This document shows positions 20,640-32,137 of a DNA stretch of 64,000 nucleotides, one piece after another. Source of the stretch: Gnomoniopsis sp. IMI 355080 (Eukaryota > Ascomycota > Sordariomycetes > Diaporthales > Gnomoniaceae); the NCBI GenBank assembly GCA_027946555.1, contig JAPEVC010000152.1, forward strand, positions 1 to 64,000, in the 5' to 3' direction. Below the pieces are notes generated by a model. That model saw only the letters and a list, made by a program, of their open reading frames with translations. It did not search any database and was not told the origin of the DNA. The position numbers and the translations under genes are program-made. Within the stretch, counting starts at the first letter, position 1. The number at the start of each line of letters is the position of its first letter.

Positions 20640-22598
20640 TTAGTCCGCATATGTAACGCTGAATATGTTCACGCCGTTCAGTTGACCCAGCCCAGGTATC
20701 ACTATATTATACCCCCGACCATTGCCAATGTAAACAATGCTTACAGACTTCGCAGAATCGATACTAGTCGTAAGTTCGCCTTCGGCCCCGACAAAGGCTC
20801 CATTCAGAGCGCTGCTCATTATAAAGTCGTTGTTCGCATTGCCGGGTGTTCCCACATACTTCAGCCATTTGAGATCAGTAATATGTAATTGATGTACTTT
20901 CAGGAAGTGATTTGAACTGTCAAGACACTCCTGGAAGCATCATCACAGGGAAGGAAACGGAGGCTTACATACGTTTACTACCCATCGCTCGGCTTGAGCA
21001 TCGTGTGCGGTTGAAGCGCTCATCAGGCCTAATGTACCATTCAAATTTGTGACGGCCTTACCTTCCCTCTCAAAGACCAAGTAACGGCCTTCTGTAATAT
21101 TACCACGGACTGACTTGAAACCTTGCTCGGTGGCCAGAGATCCCTCAACTGTCTGATTGCCATACGGTACGGGAGGGCGTTGCACAGCGTACTGAGACTC
21201 GCAGTAAGGAGCACCGTCGTAGACGCCTTGAGCATCTGTGTGCGGCAGGTCTGCCGCTGGTACGTCGGGGATGGTGAAGTCAGGATTGGCAAAGTCGAAA
21301 GCCGCCACGAGATCGGACACGTGCTCTCGCCGCCAGGCAGGAATTTGATCCGTGGTAATGTGCTCGTAGCCAAGTGTGCTGAGCCAGCGCTCAACGAAGA
21401 GGATCTGAGAAACGTGGCCTGCCCGTTCCGTGAAGACGTTGCCGCCACGGGTCCAAGGAGAAACAATATAGAACGGGACTCGGAATCCAGGACCGGTGTA
21501 GACATTTCCGAAAAGTCCATAAGGGTCCTCGACCCATTCGCCTGCTGTTCCCTCTGGAGAGTGATAGGGAGTGACGTGATCAGCCCATCCACCAGTCTCA
21601 TCATAACTGATAATCAAGGCCGTCTCGTTGTATTTCGGGGAACTGGTAATTGCGTTGACAACTTGCTGTTGTAACCATGCTCCGTCATGAGGTGAATATG
21701 GAGGGTGCTCACTCAGTTCCGTTGGCCCGACGAGATACGAAACCATGGGGAGCGTACCAGCGGCGGCATCGGAGTAGAATTTCTCGAGACCCAAGTAAGC
21801 CATGCCTCGATCCGAAAGAGCAGAACCATTTTTGGCGTCCTGAAATTGTGCGAACCACGCGAAGGCATTATCGTCAAAGTTATCTGTGTCCTGGTACACT
21901 TGCCACGATACGCCAGCTGCTTCGTAATGTTCAGCCGCCGTCTTCCACTTGAGTGGGTAGCAGTTTAAATTCTCGCCCTCACACCCCGGCGTCTCGTAAT
22001 TGTCAATAGTCATACCTCCTTCATCCGGTGACTGTGGAGAACCCGGGGCATTGATAGACCCGCTGACCCAGGAGACACGGTTCGGGTTTGTCGATGCAAT
22101 GACAGACTCCTGATACATGTCACCAATGGTCCATCCATCAGCAATGGCGTAATGAACCGGTAGGTCGGACCGTTTGTAGTAGCCCAGGCTCCAAGGAGTA
22201 TTTCCCAACACCCAGTGGTTGTTCAAGTCGCCGTTCAGTGCCGCATGGTTATCTTGCCACCCATTGTCGCCAGCTTCCATACACTGGGTAGCCTCAGGCC
22301 AGTCGCCGCCTTCTGCGTTGAGATACCATGGCAGGAGGTAGTTGGTGTCGTTTGAGAAGGTCGAGTTAACTTCTTGGTACCATACAGATTTGTTGCCGTT
22401 TACCTGTACGTTCGGGTCATTGAAGCCCCGAACACCTGCCAACGTGCCAAAATAGTGGTCAAAGGCGCGATTCTCTTGCATGAAAAGAACGACGTGTTTG
22501 ATGTCCGCGAGTGAGCCGTTGTCTGCGGCGAAGGCTGGGCGTGAACTGAGAAGCAGCAGCGAAGCCACCAAGGCCGAAGTAGCTGACCTATGAATCAT
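20640..22598 (-). CDS. Secreted phospholipase C, phosphoesterase family
   Basis: Minus-strand exons 22598-20969 and 20896-20640 give 628 residues. The first in-frame ATG begins a clear signal peptide, with a Leu/Ala core and a likely cut after PAFA near residue 24. The mature start carries the family motif HVVLFMQENRAFDHYFGT, and the later SYDETGGWADHVTP is the second metal/active-site block. Many NxS/T sites fit a secreted glycoprotein. The relatives are the non-haemolytic, phosphatidylcholine- or phosphatidylglycerol-specific phospholipase C enzymes (PF04185 type), which release diacylglycerol from phospholipids; some fungal members are called acid phosphatases. The 72-nt intron uses GTAAGC and a GAAAG acceptor and joins RWVVNV to LHQLHITDLKWL, completing a beta-rich C-terminal domain. 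The acceptor is less certain than the rest. Confidence 0.88.
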
Positions 22599-23254
22599 AT
22601 TGACGGCAGTATGAAAAACAACAAGGACACCAAGAAAAGCGACCAAAACGTGAATCCAGCTCGGTCATGGAGCGCAGGTGGGGGCCGTGGCGCTCAACAT
22701 CTAATATTCGTGTTATCACGGCACAAGCATCGGCGGCTCTCCGGGCTCGGCCACTTTGCATTATGGCTGGAACAGCGGGCAATCCTAAAAAGGGTGAAGG
22801 TCTATATGCATGTTGCGGTAGTTTCCAGAGTATGGCCTTAATGTCGCAGTGGATTCGACCAGGACTAACTTTGCGGGGAGATTGGGCCTTGCAGCCCACG
22901 TTAGCCAGCGAGGCTTCATTATTGGTGGTTGAGCTGCGCAGATGCGGGATCTCAAATAGATAGGAGGGCGCCGTGTTTGCCGCATACACCCTACTACACG
23001 GAGTAGGCGACGCAGTCTCCATGTCACGTTTCCTCCGTCTTGGTGTATCGACGGAGTCGAATTCTGCCGCCTCACACGTGCCATGGGACTCTCAATCATT
23101 CGGCGCCGTTTGACACCTGCAATGACTCATTGTGCGTCTGGTCGAAGCCTATAATCAGTCGAGCGATTCGTTCTGCTATCATGGAAGCTGACGGCCACTT
23201 TTGAGTTTCGAAAGAGGATTGAAAAGGGCACTGACGAGCAGTGAAAGCGTCGAC
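22599..23254. promoter_or_regulatory. Shared divergent promoter of the phospholipase C and multicopper oxidase genes
   Basis: These 656 bases separate two start codons pointing away from each other. No supported gene lies inside; the open frames present are short and compositionally unlike their neighbours. Shared regulation of the two genes is an inference from the arrangement alone. Confidence 0.5.
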
Positions 23255-25069
23255 ATGGCGGCTGAGACGAGGACCGCAACCCAAGTCCGGTGCAGGTCAA
23301 TATTGCACCGGAATAGCATCATCTCCGCTTTTCTGTTTCTTTTTGCAGCGGCAGTCCTCCTCAGACGTGTATTGCCTCGGCATCCACTTTCAACGTTTCA
23401 GCAAAGTACGACAGCTCATGATTCTGGGCGACTGGAAGAGCTAGACCAGGTGCTATTCCCCGAGGCACATAGATATCGCGAGACTGCAACGACCTACCAT
23501 GAGTGGACGATTACAAAATCTTCCCATCGGCCAGACGGAGTGCTCAAGGACGTTTACCTCGTCAACGGTGTCTTTCCTGGGCCTGTCCTGGAAGCCAGAT
23601 CGGGTGACACCCTGGTCATCAACGTGGCAAATCAGCTCACCCAAAATGAAGGCATATCAATACACTGGCATGGACTGCACATGAGAGGCCAGAATCAGTA
23701 CGATGGTGCCGTAGGGTTTACACAAAATCCGATATTGCCCGGTTCGAATTTCACCTATGTGATCACGATCGCAGAGGATCAGTGGGGAACCTTTTGGTAT
23801 CACGCTCATGACCAAGTGCAGCGCGCAGATGGGCTGTTTGGGGCATTCATTGTCCATCGGCCTGCTGAAAAGGGTAGAGAAATAGTCGAAGACGATGCAA
23901 GCATCGAAAAGATTGAGGACAGGGTTCTCCTCGTGGGTGATTGGTACCATCGTCCTGCAAAAGACGTATTGAAATGGTACATGAGAGCGGGTTCCTTTGG
24001 AAATGAGCCTGTGCCGGACTCGCTTCTTGTGAATGGCAAAGGAGCTTACAACTGCTCGATGTCTGTGCCAGCAAGGCCGGTTGACTGTGAGCAGAGACGG
24101 GGGTCGACTGTCCCGAGGCTCTCACTCGATTCTGGGAAGCAGTATCGTCTCCGTGTCATCAACCACGGCTCCTTGGCTGGATACAGTATCGGAACCAACT
24201 CTGCCAAATTGAGAGTGATCGCGGTTGATGGAGGCAATGATGTCTCACAACGCGTAGAGGGATCGTCGTTGGGAATATTGTATCCAGGACAAAGGGTGGA
24301 CATATTGATGACGCCCCGGTCTATCATATCTGGAGATGATGTGATACCATACTTGACAATCAGTCTCGATCATGAGAATTTCAAGTACCCAAATCCGGCA
24401 TTAGCAAGCCAAGGAGTTCAACTCTTTCCCATCAACTTGTCGAATGCTGCCAAAGCCTCCACTTCGACTCCAGTGTTGACGCCATACCTACCAGAGCACA
24501 TCGACCTGAGCTCCTTGACAGCTTCAAGCCCGATCCAGCTACCGGAGAAGGCAGACCTCACTAAGGTCCTGTACACAGCCACTCAAAAACTCTCACATCT
24601 CCACAACATACCCCATGGATTTATAAACCAGACGTCTTGGAGCCCTCAAGACCATCCGCAAAGCCCACTCATCAGTCTGCCCCGAGAGCAATGGGATGGG
24701 AACCAATTCGTCCCGAAGATAGACGTCAGCACCACCTTTGGCGGCGTGGAAGGGCGCTGGGTTGACCTTGTGGTCAATAATCTCGACGATGGCGGGCATC
24801 CTTTCCATCTCCATGGACACGACGTCTACGTTCTCTCCTCTTACCGTGCCGATCGGGGATGGGGCTCGTACAACCCCTTTTCCGGTGAAAGTGTGCCAGG
24901 GATGGCATATAATTTGGTCAATCCCGTCAAGCGAGACACATTCTTTGTCCCTCGGAGGGGTCACTCGGTAGTGAGGTTTCGGGCGGATAATATGGGAATA
25001 TGGATGTTCCATTGCCACTTGATTTGGCACCAGGCAAGTGGGATGGCGATGGGATTCGAAGTCTCATGA
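23255..25069 (+). CDS. Membrane-anchored multicopper oxidase (laccase/ferroxidase-like)
   Basis: A single exon of 604 residues from the first in-frame ATG; the frame is open upstream but without ATG. Copper ligand motifs occur in order: HWHGL, WYHAHDQ, HPFHLHGHDVYV and the C-terminal FHCHLIWHQASGM, so three cupredoxin domains are complete. The residue in the axial type 1 copper region is Met (SGM), which in this superfamily usually goes with lower redox potential. Residues 20-40 form a hydrophobic segment after basic residues (HRNSIISAFLFLFAAAVLLRR) and read as a signal anchor, not a cleavable signal peptide, giving a type II membrane protein with the enzyme outside. Fet3-type ferroxidases are anchored at the other end. 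Substrate (phenol, metal, pigment precursor) cannot be told from sequence. Confidence 0.9.
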   Translation: MAAETRTATQVRCRSILHRNSIISAFLFLFAAAVLLRRVLPRHPLSTFQQSTTAHDSGRLEELDQVLFPEAHRYRETATTYHEWTITKSSHRPDGVLKDVYLVNGVFPGPVLEARSGDTLVINVANQLTQNEGISIHWHGLHMRGQNQYDGAVGFTQNPILPGSNFTYVITIAEDQWGTFWYHAHDQVQRADGLFGAFIVHRPAEKGREIVEDDASIEKIEDRVLLVGDWYHRPAKDVLKWYMRAGSFGNEPVPDSLLVNGKGAYNCSMSVPARPVDCEQRRGSTVPRLSLDSGKQYRLRVINHGSLAGYSIGTNSAKLRVIAVDGGNDVSQRVEGSSLGILYPGQRVDILMTPRSIISGDDVIPYLTISLDHENFKYPNPALASQGVQLFPINLSNAAKASTSTPVLTPYLPEHIDLSSLTASSPIQLPEKADLTKVLYTATQKLSHLHNIPHGFINQTSWSPQDHPQSPLISLPREQWDGNQFVPKIDVSTTFGGVEGRWVDLVVNNLDDGGHPFHLHGHDVYVLSSYRADRGWGSYNPFSGESVPGMAYNLVNPVKRDTFFVPRRGHSVVRFRADNMGIWMFHCHLIWHQASGMAMGFEVS

Positions 25070-25259
25070 AAATTTGTCATTTTGAACCTTGGAGCTGGAG
25101 GTAGATTCGTAATCTAACTCAAATCATGTTTTGAGGACGTAGTTTAATTTTCTCTGGGTTCAAACAAAAGCCAGGTACCTACCTACCTGGTATACTTGGA
25201 TCTTTGTTTCCACCACATGTCAAGGAAATCGACGGAGTCTATGTCAGCCTTTCAGAAAC
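25070..25259. other. Convergent 3' region with half-site repeats
   Basis: Short spacer between the oxidase stop and the end of the minus-strand frame. It contains the CCAGGTACCTACCTACCTGG cluster at 25171-25190, built from ACCT/AGGT half-sites like those of the dispersed palindrome. Confidence 0.4.
25171..25190. repeat. ACCTACCT half-site cluster
   Basis: CCAGGTACCTACCTACCTGG is a near-palindromic set of half-sites related to TACCTAGGTA, placed just downstream of the multicopper oxidase gene. Confidence 0.45.
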
Positions 25260-25925
25260 TCAAGTGTTGACTAATGTTTTCTCATACATAAGACGAATTC
25301 TCTTTCCTCGGAGTCTGGGGTGTACGTCTCTCGTCCTTGTTGGATCAATACGGTGTGGAGCTTGACAAGACGTATGGCACAGCCTCGATGGGTGTCTGTG
25401 TGGGTATAAATCTCGATCATCATCCGCGTACACAAAAGTTCGAAAGGTTACCACGTTTAGTATTTTCTTTCTTCCTAGGCACTCGAGTATGTGGCCCCGC
25501 TCTCTTTGTAGGGCACCCTCCTGTAGACACCATGCGATGAACAACCATAAAGTCCGCTTCCAGACAAATGCCAGCCGGTAAGAATCAATCCATGAGACAG
25601 CCACTATCGAAGTCAACTCGACGCTTCTGTAGATCTTCATCAACAATTGCTTCAAATAAAAAGAACGAGGTTGCACAAAAAGCATACTTCTCGCCAGCCA
25701 GTACAATCCAGAGTCCCCAGGGCTACTTCCTTCTGACGGCACTTCCGCCGATGCCCAGGAACAATATGCCACCGAGCCAACGAGCGCGTTACAGCAGCCA
25801 AACTCGCCGTTGTTGCTTGTGGCGGTAAAGGCGCAATCGCCATACGGATATATAGGGACAGCAATGGTGAAGGGCAGCAGAGCTGCCAAAGCAGAATGTA
25901 GGAGGATGACCGTTGTTCTTGTCAT
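25260..25925 (-). CDS. Candidate small secreted protein, 3' structure unclear
   Basis: An ATG (25925) opens a 221-codon frame. The first 22 or so residues form a good signal peptide (MTRTTVILLHSALAALLPFT, Ala-Val following). The next part, with Cys in YPYGDCAFTATSN and GEFGCCN, looks like a small secreted cysteine-containing protein. Beyond about residue 75 the frame loses protein character. Another frame then reads DFDSGCLMD, a TGA at 25587-25585, and ICLEADFMVVHRMVSTGGCP, which looks coding. No GT-AG intron I tried joins the two cleanly. The real gene may therefore have an unrecognised splice form or be frame-broken. No family recognised. Confidence 0.4.
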   Translation of the reverse strand: MTRTTVILLHSALAALLPFTIAVPIYPYGDCAFTATSNNGEFGCCNALVGSVAYCSWASAEVPSEGSSPGDSGLYWLARSMLFVQPRSFYLKQLLMKIYRSVELTSIVAVSWIDSYRLAFVWKRTLWLFIAWCLQEGALQRERGHILECLGRKKILNVVTFRTFVYADDDRDLYPHRHPSRLCHTSCQAPHRIDPTRTRDVHPRLRGKRIRLMYEKTLVNT

Positions 25926-27523
25926 GGCGATACCGATGAGCTCCGGCGCAAGAATCTCAGGGTTTTATTGAGGCGAGTGAAGTGAAGTCTGATTCGGAAG
26001 CCAAGATTATGGGCAGACATTATGGACTTGGGGTTTCCGTGGCCTTGTGGGGTTCGGAGTGGCCTCATCATGTCCACGGGTAGTGACGGAGGGTTTCGTA
26101 TATGATCATATAGACTTTACGCAAACATACTCACATCCGAGGGTAGACCACAGGGGGACGAGAACGCGTCTTGGTGCCGACGGCGTTATCAAGCTGTCTT
26201 GGGTGGTGTCTGATCTTCTGATTCGCAGTAGTTGCAGCTTTGCAGGTTATGGTCACGTAACAAGCCCCAGAGCGGCTCTAGGAGCATTTCAGTACACTCC
26301 AAGTTGCCTGTCTCACTCACCTACGCTACAACTAGAAGCACTTTGACTTTACCGAGTCCGTGAAAAACCATGTGCCGCGTTCGGGATTCTGCTATCTACT
26401 ATGCAGGACCACGCTATCATGGCATACCTATTCCGAGATATGGAAAAGTGAGACATGGTCAGTCCCGAACCGAGTATGTGGGGGACACGCCAGGTAGAAT
26501 CTTAGTGGGTTTGATTCCTTACGTAGTGGTTATCGCCGCAGCAGGCTAGTCTCGGTCCTGAAGGGTCAACCGGCTATGTGCAAGAGCCTGAGCCTGCTTC
26601 CGTTTGTAGCAGTCTTGGCGCACGTGAGAAGCGACACAGGGTGCAGCTTGTCTTCTATTAGCCAATCCATTAAACTGGCTTTTCTTGATTACATCCTAGC
26701 GACGACAGCACGGTTTCTAACAAGAGGTCTCCCATGGTGGGTTGACTAAAACGGAAGGGCTACTCCATGGTGCTGTGTCGATGGCCGTAAGCCTCAAGCC
26801 TCCTGGGACTCAAAATACATCATATTATTCATGTGGATGTCGTCCGAAAGCAAGTCGCCCTGTCAAATTTTCCTGGGTATGAATGGCCGATGTTATCTGG
26901 ATCGAGCCAGACAGCCATAGCCACAAAGGACAACATACTGCAGGTGATTAGCAGACGAATGGCCCAAATTTTCAAAACCTACCTAGGTATGCTATGGGCG
27001 ACAGGCATAGCTGCGAGCGCAGCGTGATCTGGGCTGTCATGAGTCGGTGCGTCATTATCTGGGGAGATGAGGATCTTGCTGCCATCGCTGCGGCAAACCC
27101 GGAGCAAGAAGTAGCCATATCGCAAAGTCAAGGCTTGCCTTTGCCTGCGAGATCGCTGATCGGTCAAGTCGCCCTCGCAATCCAGACGCGCACAGATAGC
27201 ATGTCGGATGAACGGTGACCAACCTCGCGATCACAATACAAATTTTCTTGATTTTGAATCCATGTGGACAGGGTCAACTACAAGAGGTATATTGTAAAAG
27301 TAATGTTGCCCTAGTGCTCTCGGACGATCGGTCAATCGAATAAGGACCTTCGCTCGCATCGAATTAAGTATCCACACACAAGGCAAGACACGCAACAGCA
27401 ACACACTGAAGTCGTGCACAAAGAAGTGCTGCTGTAGACGTACAATGATGGCCGATTAGGAACTCTGAACACAAGTCCTAGATCATTGAGCGTTTGCACA
27501 ACACATTCCCATCAAACGAGAAT
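25926..27523. other. Intergenic region
   Basis: No gene supported. It holds the presumed promoter of the secreted-protein candidate on the left and the 3' flank of beta-tubulin on the right, plus one exact TACCTAGGTA palindrome at 26980. Confidence 0.5.
26980..26989. repeat. TACCTAGGTA palindrome
   Basis: Exact copy, preceded by ACC so that it reads ACCTACCTAGGTA. Intergenic, about 540 bases downstream of beta-tubulin. Confidence 0.6.
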
Positions 27524-29475
27524 TCAAACCTCCTCCTCCAGAGGGGCCTCCTCCTCGTACTCCTCCTCTTCCTCATCGACACCAGCATCCTGGTACTGCT
27601 GGTACTCTGAGACGAGATCGTTCATGTTGGACTCGGCCTCGGTGAACTCCATCTCGTCCATACCCTCGCCAGTGTACCAATGCAAGAAAGCCTTGCGCCT
27701 GAACATGGCAGTGAACTGCTCGCCGACACGCTTGAAGAGCTCCTGAATGGCAGTCGAGTTTCCAACAAAGGTAGAAGACATCTTGAGACCCTTGGGAGGA
27801 ATGGAGCAAAGGGCGGTCTGAACATTGTTGGGAATCCACTCGACAAAGTAAGAAGAGTTCTTGCTCTGGACGTTGCGCATCTGGTCCTCGACCTCCTTCA
27901 TGGAAACCTTTCCACGGCTGTATCAACAGTCAGTAAGTTGCAGTACAGAATAGAATAGACTAGGTTATATCTCACAAGATGGCAGAGCATGTCAGGTAGC
28001 GACCGTTGCGGAAGTCCGAGGCAGCCATCATGTTCTTGGGGTCGAACATCTGCTGAGTCAACTCGGGGACGGTGACGGCACGGAAGGAGTGAGCGCCACG
28101 GCTGGTCAGAGGGGCGAAGCCGACCATGAAGAAGTGGAGACGGGGGAAGGGCACCATGTTGACAGCAAGCTTGCGCAGATCAGAGTTCAGCTGGCCGGGG
28201 AAGCGCAGAGAGACGGTGACACCAGACATAACAGCCGACACGAGGTAGTTGAGGTCGCCGTACGAGGGGTTGGACAGCTTCAGGGTGCGCATGCAGATGT
28301 CGTAAAGAGCCTCATTGTCGATGCAGAAGGTCTCATCGGAGTTCTCAACGAGCTGGTGGACGGAGAGGGTGGCGTTGTAGGGCTCGACAACGGTGTCGGA
28401 CACCTTGGGAGAGGGCACGACGGAGAAGGTGGCCATCATACGGTCGGGGAACTCCTCGCGGATCTTTGAGATGAGCAGAGTACCCATACCAGCACCAGTA
28501 CCACCACCCAGAGAGTGGGTGATCTGGAAGCCCTGAAGGGCGTCACAGCCCTCAGCCTCACGACGGACAACGTCCAGAACCTGGTCGACTAGCTCGGCAC
28601 CCTCGGTGTAGTGACCCTTGGCCCAGTTGTTTCCGGCACCGGACTGGCCGAAGACGAAGTTGTCGGGGCGGAACAGCTGACCGAAGGGGCCAGCGCGGAC
28701 GGCGTCCATGGTACCAGGCTCGAGATCGACGAGGACGGCACGGGGAACGTACTTGTTGCCGGAGGCCTGGCAGAGAACGCGTCAGATTCCATCAATGTAA
28801 AGCGAACAACGTCGCAAAGGACTACGCGTCAGGCGTCGGCAGACTTACTTCGTTGAAGTAGACGTTCATGCGCTCGAGCTGGAGCTCGGAGGTACCATTG
28901 TAGCTATACGATGATCAGTTCTGAGCTGTGATCGCTTGGTGCTTGTGGCATAACAATATACGTACACGCCATTGCTGTCGAGGCCGTGCTCGCCGGAGAT
29001 GGTTTGCCTGCGGTCGAGGTCAGTTATCGAAGTCGCAAAACGGTCGGGTTGGGCACTTCGAGCCGAGTGCTATGGTCGTAAAGCTCGAGTACGCACCAGA
29101 AGGCAGCACCAATTTGGTTACCCTGCGAAACGTGTCAGCCTATCATGTCAAGGCACAGCCAGCGGGAGCGACACGAGTTGTTGTTGTCGTCGACCGGGGG
29201 GGGGGTGTTGTAATGGATACGTACACATTGACCGGTCTGGAGGTGAACCTATACGCGAAGAAAAAATCATGTTAGCCATCTGGACGCGTCTCGGGCGATT
29301 CGCTATCGGAGCATGGAGGCTGCAAAGTGAGGCCGGTCGCGATAGTGGGGTCCAGGCCTTCAGGGGCACGAGAGATGCGGAAAAAAAGGCGAGCACAATG
29401 CCAGCATTTGCCGACGCGTCTCAGGTGCGTAGCAAGAAGAGGAAAATAGAGTAGGGCACTTACAATCTCACGCAT
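27524..29475 (-). CDS. tub2: Beta-tubulin
   Basis: Structural GTPase that pairs with alpha-tubulin in microtubules. Seven minus-strand exons: 29475-29464, 29248-29225, 29122-29097, 29007-28966, 28903-28849, 28766-27976 and 27917-27524, giving 447 residues, the usual fungal length. The first five exons are tiny (12, 24, 26, 42, 55 nt) and read MREI, VHLQTGQC, GNQIGAAFW, QTISGEHGLDSNGV, YNGTSELQLERMNVYFNE. The MREI autoregulation tetrapeptide, the GGGTGAGMG phosphate loop and a Glu-rich tail are present. Residues commonly altered in benzimidazole resistance have sensitive-type forms: His6, Phe in FSVVPSP (167), and Glu198/Phe200 in SDETF. The gene is likely constitutive. Confidence 0.97.
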
Positions 29476-32137
29476 CTTGACGAAGTTTGTGTATGTGTGC
29501 TTGGGGAGATTGGCAAAGGACGTAAGAGAGACTGAAAGCCGACAGCGAGGATGCTGGTATCGCAGGAGTTGAGATGAAGACGCAGAGCTCCGTCCAGAAA
29601 GAGAATGGAAGGGATGTTGGTGGTGGGTTGAGATTGGGATTGGGTTCCAAGGTTGTTGGCCAGCAAGTCAGGTCGAAGCCACTACCCTGACAGCCTAAGT
29701 ACCTCCTAAGGTAATAATCAATTTCTGGTACCACGGAAAGTCAGGGGGGGGGTTTAGCTGAGTGGAGTCGCGGCCGTTGCTCAGCTCGTCTCTCTGGTTT
29801 GTTGATTTTTGATTTGGAGGAAAGAGCCGAGCATCGTCAACCAATGACTGGTACGCTAGGGCGCGGAAGAAGTGGGCCCCTGCTCCGATTGTTGTAGTTG
29901 CTTCTCGCCTTGGAGCAACGGCACAGGCACAACTCACACGCTGACCCTCCGAACCCTTCACCGCCCACCAGCAAAAGAGCCAGCCGCTGTAGGCTGCCGA
30001 GAAATGAGCTCCTGGGGAGTCATGACAGGGGTTCCTGCCCCGCCAAAAAGATATTCGCTAGACCGTATTGGCTCATAGTTCCATTTGGGACAGGAACGCA
30101 TCTGTCACGATTTGGACCGTGCGCTTGTCTGACAGCTTCCAGGATCCTTTTCAGATGGACTACTTCGTAGAAAGGCGTCAGCTGGTCCGTCACTTTTGAT
30201 AGCACCCTATATCGCTAAACGCCCCTGACGAGATGAACTTTTCCTTTCATAATACATAGTAGTGTGTTCCCATTCCTGTGCTAGATCCTATCAGTCTCAA
30301 GGTGGCCTGGACAGCTACGGTAGCGCTGTGTCTTCCTTCTCACCGCAGAAGAGCAACTCAGACTGACTGGCTTGCATCCTGCAACGTCAAGCACAGCATC
30401 GTCCAGCTTCGAGACATGCGTAGTCTTTGCACACCTCTGGTCAAACAAATCATTCCACGATTGCATGTCGCTTGAAAGACCTTTCCATTTGTTCTACAAG
30501 CTCGGGACGCGGCGATCCCGGGTCAGGGGTCAGACCGGCTGTTGCATCGAGAGATCGTCTCGCCCCATCGCACGAGCTTGGTAGCTAAGACTTACGCCGA
30601 TTCTTATGACAACTGCAACTTTCCGGTCAACTGCATAGTCTGACGCAGACACAGACTTCGTGGTCGAACCAGTGCCATACAATTATTTTAAGAACGTCTC
30701 ACTTTCTAACTCATGCACCGGCCCTGTGGCATCACCTGCACATCTACCTACCTACATAGTTGGTACATGTCCACTGTACTTGTAACTCGCGATACCCTCG
30801 TCCACTCCTTGATTGGCCTTATAAGCGCACTTCACATGACGCTTTGCTGCAGTCATATTATGTTATGGACGTTCCCCTGACTTGAGCATTAGCGCGCGGG
30901 CATCGACCCAATGTCTTTCATTTTGCCAGCCTGCAATGTACGTAGCGTAACATACATAGTAAGTCTTGGACGGCTGTGCGTCCCAATGCTCTGGAGCCGG
31001 CCCCGGGCGCCAATGTCAATGTAAATAAGCGCCCCAACGATGCTACGAGCGAAGCTTGACGCAAATCAACACTAGACGGTGCTATGAATAAACGACATGC
31101 CTGTCCTGCTTTGCTCTGGGCTGCAATTAGCGCCGTATCTACCTTTGCGCTTCTCAAACATACATGCGGGACACGTTCGAGTGGCTAGGCTAGGATGGAA
31201 ACGCCATCTTGCTTCGGCGGGAGACTCGTTCTAGAGAAAAAGTGCATCTCGACAACACCACCGTAACGGGAGGCCGGGTGGAATAGTAAATATCCTGTTG
31301 CCGTGTCCTGGCAAGGCACTATAGCATCGCTCTGTTAAAGGCGTTGAGTACATCGCTTATCGCTTGTACTCCAGAGAGTGGCACCCGATAATTTCACCAA
31401 AACAAGTTGCGCTCAAGACAGGTGGGTATTAGCAGCCTTGACAGTCTATTCCATGCGTTCATCATGATGAGCAGACGAGGTCGGACCTGTTGCAACAGAC
31501 TATGACTACCAATAATGATCGAAAATGTTCCATACAAAAGCCCACTGAGCTCCCGTGATGCATACGATGGATCTCCATGCTTGCTGTCTCTTGATGTTTG
31601 AAAATGATTCCATGACCGGCCAGCCTGCCAGCTTGCCAGCCTAGCCTTTGCGTGTTCCGTCCCGTACCCTTAAAACCCAATTACATCCGTCCAGTGGTGG
31701 TCCCGTCTCATGACATCTGCCACTACCAGTGAAGGCATGGCCTCGCGGCCACAACATGGTGCTCTCTGCCTGTGTTTATTGGGTACTTGCTCCTCCATGG
31801 CAGCCCAATATAGTTTCCTTCTCTTTTAGTGAGAGTCAATTGCCCTCTTCCGACCTGCTGGTATTACCTTTGCGCGTGTGAAAAAGCAAACCTTTGCCGT
31901 GATGCAAGACAAGACTCTTTCTTGTGTGTACCAGACCGCGAGGACCTTTTTGTGATCCCTTGTTGTGCTATGCAAATGAATTGATGACGAGAAGCAGAGA
32001 AAAAACAACCGGTTTAGCTTTTAAGTAGTCGTACATATACATGGTTCGGTGGCTGTCATCGTCGAAGACAGTCGATTCGCCGAGTGGCAATAATCAAACA
32101 TTAATACAATGCGTGTGGGTGCGCATCGACTAGGAGC
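29476..32137. other. Beta-tubulin upstream region and 3' flank of the next gene
   Basis: About 2.7 kb with no supported gene. The part next to 29476 is the tubulin promoter and leader. ACCT/AGGT half-site clusters lie at 29693-29713 and 30743-30757. Remaining open frames are short and unsupported. Confidence 0.5.

Noticed and set aside
28089..28469. 126-codon ORF antisense to beta-tubulin
   Set aside because: Shadow of a highly codon-biased exon on the other strand; no independent coding features.
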